DNA of 64,000 nt from NCBI RefSeq assembly GCF_018137945.1, contig NZ_CP073089.1, forward strand, positions 186,001-250,000. Direction: 5' to 3'. Below the pieces are notes generated by a model. It searched no databases. It saw only the letters and a list, made by a program, of their open reading frames with translations, and was not told where the DNA came from. Both the position numbers and the translations under genes were made by a program. This document shows positions 40,418 to 48,415 of the stretch, piece after piece; position 1 is the stretch's first letter; each line of letters begins with the position of its first letter. The stretch is from Brevibacterium sp. W7.2 (GTDB lineage: Bacteria; Actinomycetota; Actinomycetes; Actinomycetales; Brevibacteriaceae).

Positions 40418-42433
40418 ATGAACTCCAGCCCGCAGAGCTCCGCGGCCACCGCCGCGGACGACGCCACCGCCGAGGCCACCGCCCCGTCCCGCCCGCGCGA
40501 ACCCAAGGTGCGCGCTCCCGAACTCCTCGGCCGCCGCTGGATGAACTCCGGTGACAAGGACCTCAGCCTCGCCGACCTGCGCGGCAAGGTCGTCCTCCTC
40601 GACTTCTGGACGTTCTGCTGCATCAACTGCCTCCACGTCCTCGACGAGCTGCGCCCGCTCGAGGAGAAGTACAAGGGCGAGCTCGTCATCATCGGCGTCC
40701 ACTCGCCGAAGTTCGAGTTCGAGCGCACCGTTGAGGCTGTCGACCAGGCCGTCGAGCGCTACCAGGTCGAACACCTCGTCCTCGACGACCCCGACCTCAT
40801 CACGTGGCAGGCCTACACGGCCCGCGCGTGGCCGACGCTCGCCGTCATCGACCCCGAGGGCTACCTCGTCGCCACCCTCTCCGGGGAAGGGCACGCCGCC
40901 GGCCTCGGCGAGATCATCGAGGGCCTCATCGCCGAGCACTCCGCGAAGGGCACCCTCCACTCCGGCGACGGCCCGTACGTCCCCCCGCCGGCACCGGAGA
41001 CCGAGCTCTTCTACCCGGGCAAGGTCACGGTCCTGCCGTCGGGCAACCTCCTCGTCGCCGACTCCGGCCACCACAGCCTCGTCGAATACGCCCCCGACGG
41101 CCACACCATCGTCCGCCGCATCGGCACGGGAGACCGCGGTCTCAGCGACGGCGACCTCGCGACCGCCGAATTCAGCGAGCCCGGCGGCATCACCGTCCTC
41201 CCCGACGACATCGCCGCCCAGGTCGGCTACCAGCTCGTCGTCGCCGACACCGTCAACCACGTCCTGCGCGGCATCGACCTCGAGGCCGGCACCGTGACGA
41301 CGATCGCCGGCACCGGCGAGCAGCACATGGTCGGCGCGATCGACAACGTCCGCGGCACGCACGGGGCGCTCGGGCGCTACGACGGATCCGCGCTCGACGT
41401 CAAGCTGTCCTCGCCGTGGGACGTCCTCTTCGTCCCCTCCACCGCCGAGGTGGTCGTGGCGATGGCCGGCAACCACACGATCTGGGCGTTCGACCCGGTC
41501 AGCGGCCGCATCCGCCTGCTCTCGGGCACGATGAACGAGGGTCTCGTCGACGGCGACGCCGAGACCGCCTGGTTCGCGCAGTCCTCGGGCCTCGACCTCC
41601 ACCCCGACGGCGACGTCATCGTCGCCGACTCGGAGACCTCGGCGATCCGCCGCCTCGACCCGGCCACCGGCGAGGCGAGCACGATCGTCGGCGTCGGTCT
41701 CTTCGACTTCGGGTTCCGCGACGGTCCCGCCCCCGAGGCGCGGCTGCAGCATCCGCTGGGCGTGCGCACCCTGCCCGACGGGTCGCTCGCGATCGCCGAT
41801 ACGTACAACGGCGCGATCCGCCGCTACGACTTCGCGACGAACGAGGTGACGACGCTCGCCCGCGGGCTGCGGGAGCCCTCGGACATCCTCGTCGTCCCGG
41901 CGACCGGCGGGCGTGCCGGCGATGCCGAGGCGGACTCGGCCATCACCGGCGACGCCGCTGCCGGCGACGCCGAACTCCTCGTCGTCGAATCGGCGAACCA
42001 CACGCTCACCCGCGTCACCCTGCCCAAGGACGCACAGCGCGTCGATGAGGGAGCGCAGACGAGCAAGCGGCCCTCGACCGAACTCGCCTCCGGTCCTGTG
42101 GCGATCAGCGTGAGCTTCACTGTCCCTGCTGGTCAGAAGCTCGACGACCGCTGGGGCGACCCGACGTACCTCCAGGTGTCGTCGACGCCGCCCGAGCTCA
42201 TCGTCTCCGGCGGCGGGGGAGCGGAGGGGCTGAGCCGCGACATCGTCATCGATCCTGAGTTCACCTCGGGCGTCCTCCACGTCACCGCGCGAGCGGCCGC
42301 GTGCGACGGCGAACCCGGCGGGGAGATCCCGCTTCACGCCGCCTGCCACCTCTACCAGCAGGACTGGGGCATCCCCATCGAGCTGAGCGAGGCGGCTCCG
42401 GCCGTCCTCGACCTCGACCTCCGCGGAGCCTGA
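40418..42433 (+). CDS. NHLRC2-like thioredoxin/NHL-repeat protein
   Basis: A 671-residue protein with a thioredoxin-like domain (residues about 45-185) followed by a six-bladed NHL beta-propeller (about 200-500) and a C-terminal beta-rich domain (about 555-671). The redox site region is DFWTFCCINCLHVLDEL, the CCINC motif shared with animal NHLRC2 (known), and NHL blades show patterns such as LLVADSGHHSLVEYAPDG. No signal peptide is evident, so it is likely cytoplasmic. The role of bacterial homologues is not established. It is transcribed alone. The ORF would start at ATG 40418 without a strong ribosome-binding site. Confidence 0.88.
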   Translation: MNSSPQSSAATAADDATAEATAPSRPREPKVRAPELLGRRWMNSGDKDLSLADLRGKVVLLDFWTFCCINCLHVLDELRPLEEKYKGELVIIGVHSPKFEFERTVEAVDQAVERYQVEHLVLDDPDLITWQAYTARAWPTLAVIDPEGYLVATLSGEGHAAGLGEIIEGLIAEHSAKGTLHSGDGPYVPPPAPETELFYPGKVTVLPSGNLLVADSGHHSLVEYAPDGHTIVRRIGTGDRGLSDGDLATAEFSEPGGITVLPDDIAAQVGYQLVVADTVNHVLRGIDLEAGTVTTIAGTGEQHMVGAIDNVRGTHGALGRYDGSALDVKLSSPWDVLFVPSTAEVVVAMAGNHTIWAFDPVSGRIRLLSGTMNEGLVDGDAETAWFAQSSGLDLHPDGDVIVADSETSAIRRLDPATGEASTIVGVGLFDFGFRDGPAPEARLQHPLGVRTLPDGSLAIADTYNGAIRRYDFATNEVTTLARGLREPSDILVVPATGGRAGDAEADSAITGDAAAGDAELLVVESANHTLTRVTLPKDAQRVDEGAQTSKRPSTELASGPVAISVSFTVPAGQKLDDRWGDPTYLQVSSTPPELIVSGGGGAEGLSRDIVIDPEFTSGVLHVTARAAACDGEPGGEIPLHAACHLYQQDWGIPIELSEAAPAVLDLDLRGA

Positions 42434-42539
42434 CGCGGTCACAGAGCCGAGGATTCTCGCGTCGTTCGTCGCGATTCACTCGGTTCAGTGACCACACACG
42501 CGCCTGGATGCGCCGACGAGCCGGTCAGACGCGCCAATC

Positions 42540-43499
42540 TCACATGATCGAGACTTCGCCGAGGCGGCGCGGTTCGACGCGGACCTGCGAGGCCCGGACG
42601 ACGACGGAGCCGCCGAAGACGAAGGACAGGGTCTCGTCGAGGTCGTACTCGGATGCGGTGACGATGTCGCGGTAGCGGCCCTGGATCCGCACCTCGGCTG
42701 TCGCCGGAGTGAGTTCGAGGTCGCCCCCGGAGGCCGTCAGACTGACCTTCGGCTCGCGCACGATCGACCACGTGACGTCGCCGAGGATCTCGTTGTCCGT
42801 CTCATAGCCGAACACGCAGCCCGTGGGCATGAGCGTCGTCGCCTTCACGCAGCCGGCGAGATAGTCGCTGACCTGCTGTGCCACGGACTCCTCGAGCTTC
42901 GCGGTCGGCTGCGGGGAGAGGGAGACCTGCGCGGTGTCGCCGGGTGCGGTCACCTCGGCGCGCTCCGACTTCGACGTCAGGTACGTCGCGTCGAAGCCGA
43001 CGAGGTAGGTGGCCGGGAAGAGCACGGGCACGGTGCCGGCGGAGACGCTGTAGCCGTTGACAGTCGCCGTCGATGAGCCCGAGACATCGAGGTCGAGTGT
43101 GGGCCACGCCTCCTGCTCGATCGCCCACCGATCGAAGAGGCCCGCGGCAGCCGGCAGCTTGACGAGGGTGAGGTCGACCGACCGCGTCTGCGAGGACAGC
43201 ACGTAGCTGAGCTTGACCGTCGCCCGGTCGCCGTCGGTCGAGATCGTCTCCGCACTCGCCTCACGGGGCAGGTCGGGGGCCGCGGCGAGGACGTCGCCGT
43301 TGAGCGCGAGCGTCGACTCCGGAGTGGGAGAGGAGAGGTAGGAGAAGGCGCGTTCGGCGTTGCCCTGCTCGATCGCGCGCATGTACGCCTCAACGGTGCG
43401 CGCGGGCGTGTAGAACGCGAGATTGAGCAGCGGCACCGAGGCGACTGTGAGGACGATGACGACGAGCGCCGAGATGAGGAGTGTCCGCGGTGTGCGCAT
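42540..43499 (-). CDS. Exported or membrane-anchored protein of unknown function
   Basis: A 319-residue protein from ATG 43499 (GAGGAGAG upstream); a longer frame to 43616 runs through noncoding sequence. One hydrophobic segment (about residues 7-28) is a signal anchor. Residues about 30-80 (ARTVEAYMRAIEQGNAERAFSYL) resemble an NTF2-like start; the rest is beta-rich and contains a cysteine pair about 11 residues apart (GCVKAT...PTGC). I cannot name the family. It lies 291 bp downstream of the degenerate ABC protein and LPXTG gene on the same strand and may or may not be co-transcribed. Confidence 0.7.
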   Translation of the reverse strand: MRTPRTLLISALVVIVLTVASVPLLNLAFYTPARTVEAYMRAIEQGNAERAFSYLSSPTPESTLALNGDVLAAAPDLPREASAETISTDGDRATVKLSYVLSSQTRSVDLTLVKLPAAAGLFDRWAIEQEAWPTLDLDVSGSSTATVNGYSVSAGTVPVLFPATYLVGFDATYLTSKSERAEVTAPGDTAQVSLSPQPTAKLEESVAQQVSDYLAGCVKATTLMPTGCVFGYETDNEILGDVTWSIVREPKVSLTASGGDLELTPATAEVRIQGRYRDIVTASEYDLDETLSFVFGGSVVVRASQVRVEPRRLGEVSIM

Positions 43500-43650
43500 G
43501 GCCTCTCCTCGTCGGCTTGGGGGATGGGGGCGGACCGTGTCGGAGACCGACCGGTGACCGCAACGGCGTCGAATCCAGTTTAGTGGACAGTCGGCCTGTC
43601 GCTGTCCCCGGCCCATCCCACCCAGATCGCCGAGGCGGCGGCCCGGTTCA

Positions 43651-43762
43651 GCGGTTCAGCGCGGGTCACGATCACGGCAGGAACGGCACCGATGCGCGAG
43701 CTATTCGACCGCGGTTCAGCGCGGCTCGCGATCACGGCAGGAACGACCCCGGTGCGCGGGCT
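43651..43762. repeat. Two ~52-bp direct repeats with 60-bp period
   Basis: 43651-43702 and 43711-43762 share GCGGTTCAGCGCGG(G/C)TC(A/G)CG, then ATCACGGCAGGAACG, then (A/G)TGCGCG(A/G)GCT. They lie in the 291-bp spacer before the exported-protein gene, together with a GCCGAGGCGG motif (43630). A third partial copy, CGGTTCA, precedes the first unit at 43644. Confidence 0.8.
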
Positions 43763-43790
43763 CACCCCGGCCCGGGTCCGCGAGCGCGCG

Positions 43791-44897
43791 TCACTCCACG
43801 GAATAGGCCCGCAGCGCCGAGGTGTCGACCTCGACGAAGACGTGCGTGCCGACCCTGACCGCGGCGCGCAGCTGCGCGAGCGTCTCCCCGAGGCCCGGAT
43901 GGAGGATCCCGAAGCCGGCACCGGAGTCAGATCCGCTGCCGTCACCGGAATCGCCGGCACCGCCCGAATCAGCACCGCCACCGCCGAGGCGAGCGAGATC
44001 GGCGAGGTCGACGTCGAGGGCGAGCCCCATCTCCGTGTCGACGGGTGAGAGCTTCGCCTGGATCGCGGTGCCGCGGTCGCGCAGTCCCACGACGATGGCC
44101 TCGAAGACCGCCGCCGAGGTGAACGCCGGGTCGTGCTCGTCGAGCGAGACGAGGGCGCTGCGCCAGGGGAGGGTGACGAAGACCTTCCCGTCGAGCTCGG
44201 TCCGGGCGCGGACCGCGGAGTGGCCGATCGACAGCCAGCCCTTGCGCGCCAGGCCGGACCAGATGTTGACCCCGGTGAGCTCGGCGGGCAGGGAGCCGCG
44301 CGGTTCGCTGACGACGGAGGCGAGCGAGCCGAACGCGACGAGTTCGCCCTTCTCGATGTCGGCGACCCCCGCCTCGGCGATGATGAAGTCCGTGAGTGTG
44401 TCGGAGGAGAAGACGATGCCGCGGCCCTGGGCGGCCGCGAGGTCGGCGAGCCGGGCCCGCAGGCCGGTGCGGATGTGGCCGGGCACTCCCGCGAAGGGAT
44501 CGATGAAGGTCAGCCACTTCGCGCCCGTCGCCCAGGCGAGGGCGAGGACGAGTTTTGCGCGCGCTCCCGCGTCGAGGTCGCTGAGGCGTCCGCGCAGCGC
44601 CTCGGGCGGCAGCCCGAACTCGGTGCACGCCGCCGCCAGTGCCGCCTCCCCGGGATCGGCACCGGCGGCACGGAAGTACGTTCTCACCCATCTGCGCACA
44701 CGCAGACGTCCCGACCGGAATCCGGTCGGGATCTGTGGGGGAGGCGCGACGCCTGTCAGGGCCGCCGCGGACAGCACCACCTCGGTGATGCTGTCCGGGC
44801 TGCCCATGAGCCCGAGAACCGTCCCTGCTCGAAGACGACCGAGGTCGATCGGGCGTCTGCCGAGGTGCAGCCCCTCCAGGGACAGTTCTGTGCTCAA
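43791..44897 (-). CDS. Degenerate ABC-ATPase-like protein with C-terminal TOBE-type domains
   Basis: A 368-residue protein. The N-terminal 200 residues keep the layout of an ABC transporter ATPase: a GLMGSPDSITEVVL loop where Walker A should be (no GK[ST]), a signature-like LSDLDAGARAKLVLALAWA, and FIDPFAGV in place of Walker B (no catalytic Glu). ATP hydrolysis is therefore unlikely. Residues about 205-368 resemble the two TOBE/mop-like beta domains of ModC/CysA-type proteins, interrupted by a Gly/Ser/Asp-rich insert near 312-335. The start is a TTG, six bases after the stop of the LPXTG gene. A regulatory or ligand-binding role is possible; function unknown. Confidence 0.7.
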   Translation of the reverse strand: MSTELSLEGLHLGRRPIDLGRLRAGTVLGLMGSPDSITEVVLSAAALTGVAPPPQIPTGFRSGRLRVRRWVRTYFRAAGADPGEAALAAACTEFGLPPEALRGRLSDLDAGARAKLVLALAWATGAKWLTFIDPFAGVPGHIRTGLRARLADLAAAQGRGIVFSSDTLTDFIIAEAGVADIEKGELVAFGSLASVVSEPRGSLPAELTGVNIWSGLARKGWLSIGHSAVRARTELDGKVFVTLPWRSALVSLDEHDPAFTSAAVFEAIVVGLRDRGTAIQAKLSPVDTEMGLALDVDLADLARLGGGGADSGGAGDSGDGSGSDSGAGFGILHPGLGETLAQLRAAVRVGTHVFVEVDTSALRAYSVE

Positions 44898-44903
44898 CGG
44901 ATC

Positions 44904-46370
44904 TTAGAACTCCGCAGGATCGTCGGCGGCCGCATCGGCGCGACGACGGGTGATGACGACGGCGGCCGCGCCGACGACGAGGAGTCCCGCGCCGAGCGCG
45001 AGTCCGGTCAGTTCGGCACCGGTGCGGGGCAGGTCGTTCGAGGCGCTGCTGCCGCTGCCTGAGTCTCCGCTGCCGGATCCGCCGCCGGAGCCCGAGCCGT
45101 TGCCGTCCTCGGACACGTCGGTGCCGTTGGTGACGACGGTGAAGCTGCCGCCCTGGGGCTTGTCGAAGCTCTCGGCCTGGACGCGGACGTTGTACGTGCC
45201 GAGCACGGCCTTGACCTTGGCCTGGACGCCGAAGGTCGCCTTGCCTTCGTCGTCGGCGTCCTTCGACATCGTGTAGCGGTCGACCTTGCCCTGGGCGTGC
45301 TCGACGACGATCGTGATCTTCTCACCGGGCTGAGCGCCGGTGACGCCGAGGGTCACGCCCTTGTTGAGGAAGTCCTCGGAGGTGATCTCCGTGGGATCGA
45401 TGATGAGGGCCTGCGGTGCTGCCGCCGGCTGCTCATCGTCGTTCGTTCCCTCGCTCGTCGAAGGCGACGGATCGCCGGTCTCCGACGGCGTGCCGGTCTC
45501 GGTGGGCGACGGCTGTCCGGTCTCGGTCGGAGCGGTTTCGGTCGGGGACGGCTCCTCGGTCTCCGCCGGGCTCTCCGTCGGAGTCTGCGGAGGAGTCTGC
45601 GTCTCGGTCGGGGACGGCTCAGCCGTCTCGCTCGGTGACTGGGTCTCCGTCGGCGTGGGCGTCGGTGTCTCGGTCGGCGACTGCGTGGGCGTCTCGGTCG
45701 GCGACGCGGTCTCGGACGGAGTCTGCGTGGGCGTCTCGGTCGGAGTCTGGGTCGGTGTCTCGGTCGGCGACTGGGTCTCCGACGGCGTCTCGGTCGGGGC
45801 CGGGGACGTCGTCGACGGGGCCGGAGCGGTCGGGCGCTCGCAGGTGCCGCCGGCTCCCGAATCGTCGATGTCGGCATCCGAGGCGACGACCTCGAAGGTC
45901 ACCTTCGAGGAGTCCTTCTCGGTCTTGAGGTCTGTGAGGAAGAGCGTGTACTTGCCGACCGGCACCTGGGCGCCCTCGGTCGTCGAGAAGTAGTAGGTGC
46001 CGTTGACCTTCCCGTTCTCGTCGACGGTGAGCTGCGTCTGCGGGGTGTACTCCGTGCCGTCGGTGCCGACGACCGTGACGGTCGCCTTCTCATCCGCGGT
46101 GAACCCGGTGCCGGAGAAGCCGATGCCCTTCGTCTTGTCCGCGACGTCGGCGCGGGTGATCTGGGCTGCGGACACGGTGGCCTGCGGGGTGGAGCTGTCG
46201 GGGACCGCCGAGCTGTTTTCGGGGTCGGTCGAGTTCTGCGCGCCGTCGTAGGCGCAGAGCGGGCCCTGGGGCACCGTAGGAGACTCCGTCGTCGCAAACG
46301 CCGGAGCGCCTGCGAGACCTGTCAATGCGACGGCTACTGCGGGGGCAAGCACAAGACGCGAGGTCTTCAC
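44904..46370 (-). CDS. LPXTG-anchored surface protein with Pro/Thr/Glu/Ser-rich repeats
   Basis: A 488-residue wall protein. A signal peptide (about residues 1-26, cleavage after APAFA) leads to a beta-rich domain (about 55-165), a long stalk of TPTETP/SPTET-type repeats (about 178-310), a second beta domain (about 320-410), a Gly/Ser linker and the sorting signal LPRTG (about 453), a hydrophobic helix and the tail TRRRAD. Sortase should link it to peptidoglycan. The stalk DNA is a degenerate repeat and may vary in length between strains. It is followed at once by the degenerate ABC gene. No sortase gene is near. Confidence 0.92.
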   Translation of the reverse strand: MKTSRLVLAPAVAVALTGLAGAPAFATTESPTVPQGPLCAYDGAQNSTDPENSSAVPDSSTPQATVSAAQITRADVADKTKGIGFSGTGFTADEKATVTVVGTDGTEYTPQTQLTVDENGKVNGTYYFSTTEGAQVPVGKYTLFLTDLKTEKDSSKVTFEVVASDADIDDSGAGGTCERPTAPAPSTTSPAPTETPSETQSPTETPTQTPTETPTQTPSETASPTETPTQSPTETPTPTPTETQSPSETAEPSPTETQTPPQTPTESPAETEEPSPTETAPTETGQPSPTETGTPSETGDPSPSTSEGTNDDEQPAAAPQALIIDPTEITSEDFLNKGVTLGVTGAQPGEKITIVVEHAQGKVDRYTMSKDADDEGKATFGVQAKVKAVLGTYNVRVQAESFDKPQGGSFTVVTNGTDVSEDGNGSGSGGGSGSGDSGSGSSASNDLPRTGAELTGLALGAGLLVVGAAAVVITRRRADAAADDPAEF

Positions 46371-46725
46371 AGTAATGCCTTTCGGTTGATCTCAACCCGC
46401 GAAAGGCGATGGAACTCCCGGCATTCCTTGGCTGAAAAGAGGAAGGCACCATCGTGCGCGGGTTCGTACAGCACACAACTCTAAGGCATTCACTCAGGCG
46501 GGTGGGGAGACACACGGAGGGAATTCAAGGAAAAATCCCGCGATCGTTATCATTTCGTGACCAAGTAACGGCGTGTCGCTCCTCGACGAGGTGGCTGCTG
46601 AGTCCGCAACGCAGCCCCCGCCGAGGTGATTCCTCAGTCCCCAGCGCAGCCCTGCCGAGGCGGTCGGCAGGTTCCGTCAGCCTCCGAGACTGCGCGAGAC
46701 GGGCCGTCCGACTACCATCGGGGAT
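46371..46725. other. 355-bp divergent spacer between the LPXTG gene and dcd, with ~35-bp repeats
   Basis: Near dcd, units starting G(A/C)CGAGGTG, containing CTCAGTCC or TGAGTCC and ending GCAGCCC begin at 46585 and 46620, and a third partial unit begins at 46654 with GCCGAGGCGG, one of the window-wide motifs. The LPXTG side is comparatively A/T-rich (around 46430-46560) and should hold its promoter. No gene is supported. Confidence 0.55.
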
Positions 46726-47304
46726 GTGACTCTCCTTTCCGATCGCGACATCCGCGCCGAACTCGAATCCGGCCGCATCGCCCTCGATCCGTGCGATCTC
46801 TCCCTCGTCCAGCCCGCGAGCGTCGACGTGTGCCTCGACCGGTACTTCCGTCTCTTCGACAACCACAAGTACCCGGTCATCGACCCTAGCCTCGAACAGC
46901 CCGAGCTCACCCGGTTCGTCGAGGTCGCCCCCGAGGAGCCCTTCGTCCTCCACCCCGGCGAGTTCGTCCTCGCGTCGACGCACGAGCTCGTCACTCTCCC
47001 CGACGACATCGCCGCGCGGCTCGAGGGCAAGTCCTCGCTCGGCCGCCTCGGGCTCCTCACGCATTCGACGGCGGGCTTCATCGACCCCGGGTTCACCGGG
47101 CACGTCACCCTCGAGCTCTCGAACGTCGCGACGCTGCCGATCACCCTGTGGCCTGGCATGAAGATCGGCCAGCTCTGCTTCTTCCGGCTCAGCTCCTCGG
47201 CGGAGAACCCCTACGGCTCGCAGATCACCGGCAGTCGGTACCAGGGCCAGCGGGGCCCGACGGCCTCCCGGTCGCACGCGAACTTCTTCCGGAGGGCCAT
47301 GTGA
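46726..47304 (+). CDS. dcd: Bifunctional dCTP deaminase/dUTPase (mycobacterial type)
   Basis: A 192-residue trimeric deaminase that makes dUMP from d[24 protein letters not shown] contains the catalytic region and matches the bifunctional Mycobacterium enzyme, as do [22 protein letters not shown] and the C-terminal [12 protein letters not shown] loop. Length (about 190) fits. The start is GTG 46726; the nearby ATG at 46724 is out of frame. The stop overlaps the GTG of the next gene. It provides dUMP for thymidylate synthesis and keeps dUTP low. Confidence 0.96.
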   Translation: MTLLSDRDIRAELESGRIALDPCDLSLVQPASVDVCLDRYFRLFDNHKYPVIDPSLEQPELTRFVEVAPEEPFVLHPGEFVLASTHELVTLPDDIAARLEGKSSLGRLGLLTHSTAGFIDPGFTGHVTLELSNVATLPITLWPGMKIGQLCFFRLSSSAENPYGSQITGSRYQGQRGPTASRSHANFFRRAM

Positions 47305-48299
47305 TCTCCCGGCGCGAGCTGCGGCAGCGGGAACAGGCGGAGCAGGCCGCGCCGACGGCGGCCGCCGCCGATCTGCGCGTGTTCCACCTCCTGCTCCTCG
47401 ACGCCGAGGTCGAGGTCTCCGACGTCCTCGCGCTCGTCCACAACCGCCTGCCCGATGTCCCCGCCCGGCTCGGGGACAACGGCCAGGTGCGCCTGTCCCG
47501 GCATTCGCGGCTCAGCGCCGGGGTCGACCTCGACCCGGCGACCGCGGCCGCCCTCGAGGTTCCCGAGTGGGCGACCCACGCCGTCGTCCTCGACTGCCCG
47601 CGGGACCGGGAGCCCGCCCCGCCGCCGGACTGGTTCGCCGACGCCGACGGCCTCCACGAGGCGTTCCCCAAGGGACTGCCCGACCGCGAGGAGGAGCGAC
47701 AGCTCAGCCTCCTCCTGTCGATCGCCTCCCGCCTGCACCTCGCCGTCCGCCTCGCCGACGAGGACGGACTGCCCACCCGCGTCCTCGTCCCCGACCCCGA
47801 TGCGAAGGTCGACCTCTACATCTACTCGCAGTACTGGCTCGAACCCGAGGTCGCGCTCTCCGTCGTGCGCCGCCACGCCCCGCACGCCTTCCAGCAGGCC
47901 CTGCCGACCCCCGACGCCGCGGTGCTCGCACAGGCCACGCTCGACGATCCCCTCTTCGACGCCACGGCACCGGTCGTCCTCGACGGATACTCACTCCTCA
48001 TCCCGCTCGGGGAGATCGACGAAGGGGCGGGGGAGATCGAGATCCGCGTCATCGAGGCCGAATGGGTGCCGCCGATCATCGCCGCGAGCACCGCCGAGCC
48101 GCAGATCGAGTACCACGTGCACTGGATGGACACCGAGCAGCTGCGGTACCGACCCGGCCGTCCCCGCCGGTTCCGTCGGATGCGCGCCGAGGTGGCCGAC
48201 CTCGTCGATCGGATCGGTGCGGAGCTGCTCTCCCGCAGTGACGGCACGGGGCTCGATGAGAACGGGTTCCTTGTCACCTCGGGGCAGCTGCGGGGCTGA
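47301..48299 (+). CDS. Unknown conserved-looking protein coupled to dcd
   Basis: A 332-residue soluble protein, GTG start at 47301 with GGAGGG eight bases upstream, overlapping the dcd stop by four bases (GTGA). I do not recognise it. It begins with a charged helix, then mixed alpha/beta sequence with [23 protein letters not shown] and a beta-rich region around 210-260. No membrane helix or signal peptide. Coupling to dcd could mean a role in nucleotide metabolism or simply operon organisation. The open frame extends upstream to 47148, but that part is the shadow of dcd. Confidence 0.75.
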   Translation: MISRRELRQREQAEQAAPTAAAADLRVFHLLLLDAEVEVSDVLALVHNRLPDVPARLGDNGQVRLSRHSRLSAGVDLDPATAAALEVPEWATHAVVLDCPRDREPAPPPDWFADADGLHEAFPKGLPDREEERQLSLLLSIASRLHLAVRLADEDGLPTRVLVPDPDAKVDLYIYSQYWLEPEVALSVVRRHAPHAFQQALPTPDAAVLAQATLDDPLFDATAPVVLDGYSLLIPLGEIDEGAGEIEIRVIEAEWVPPIIAASTAEPQIEYHVHWMDTEQLRYRPGRPRRFRRMRAEVADLVDRIGAELLSRSDGTGLDENGFLVTSGQLRG

Positions 48300-48415
48300 A
48301 TCTCCCCATCTGAGCGAACAGCCCATTGATTGGGAGATCAGGGGTGTTCCATGAGAAAATACTGTTGAGCAGATATGACCCCATAATCCCCCTTTGAAGA
48401 CGGAGGTGTCCGCCG

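Noticed and set aside
48320..48415. Sigma-70 promoter before mrpA (TTGAGC with CATAAT)
   Set aside because: The spacing between the two hexamers is only 11 bp, so it is not a credible promoter.
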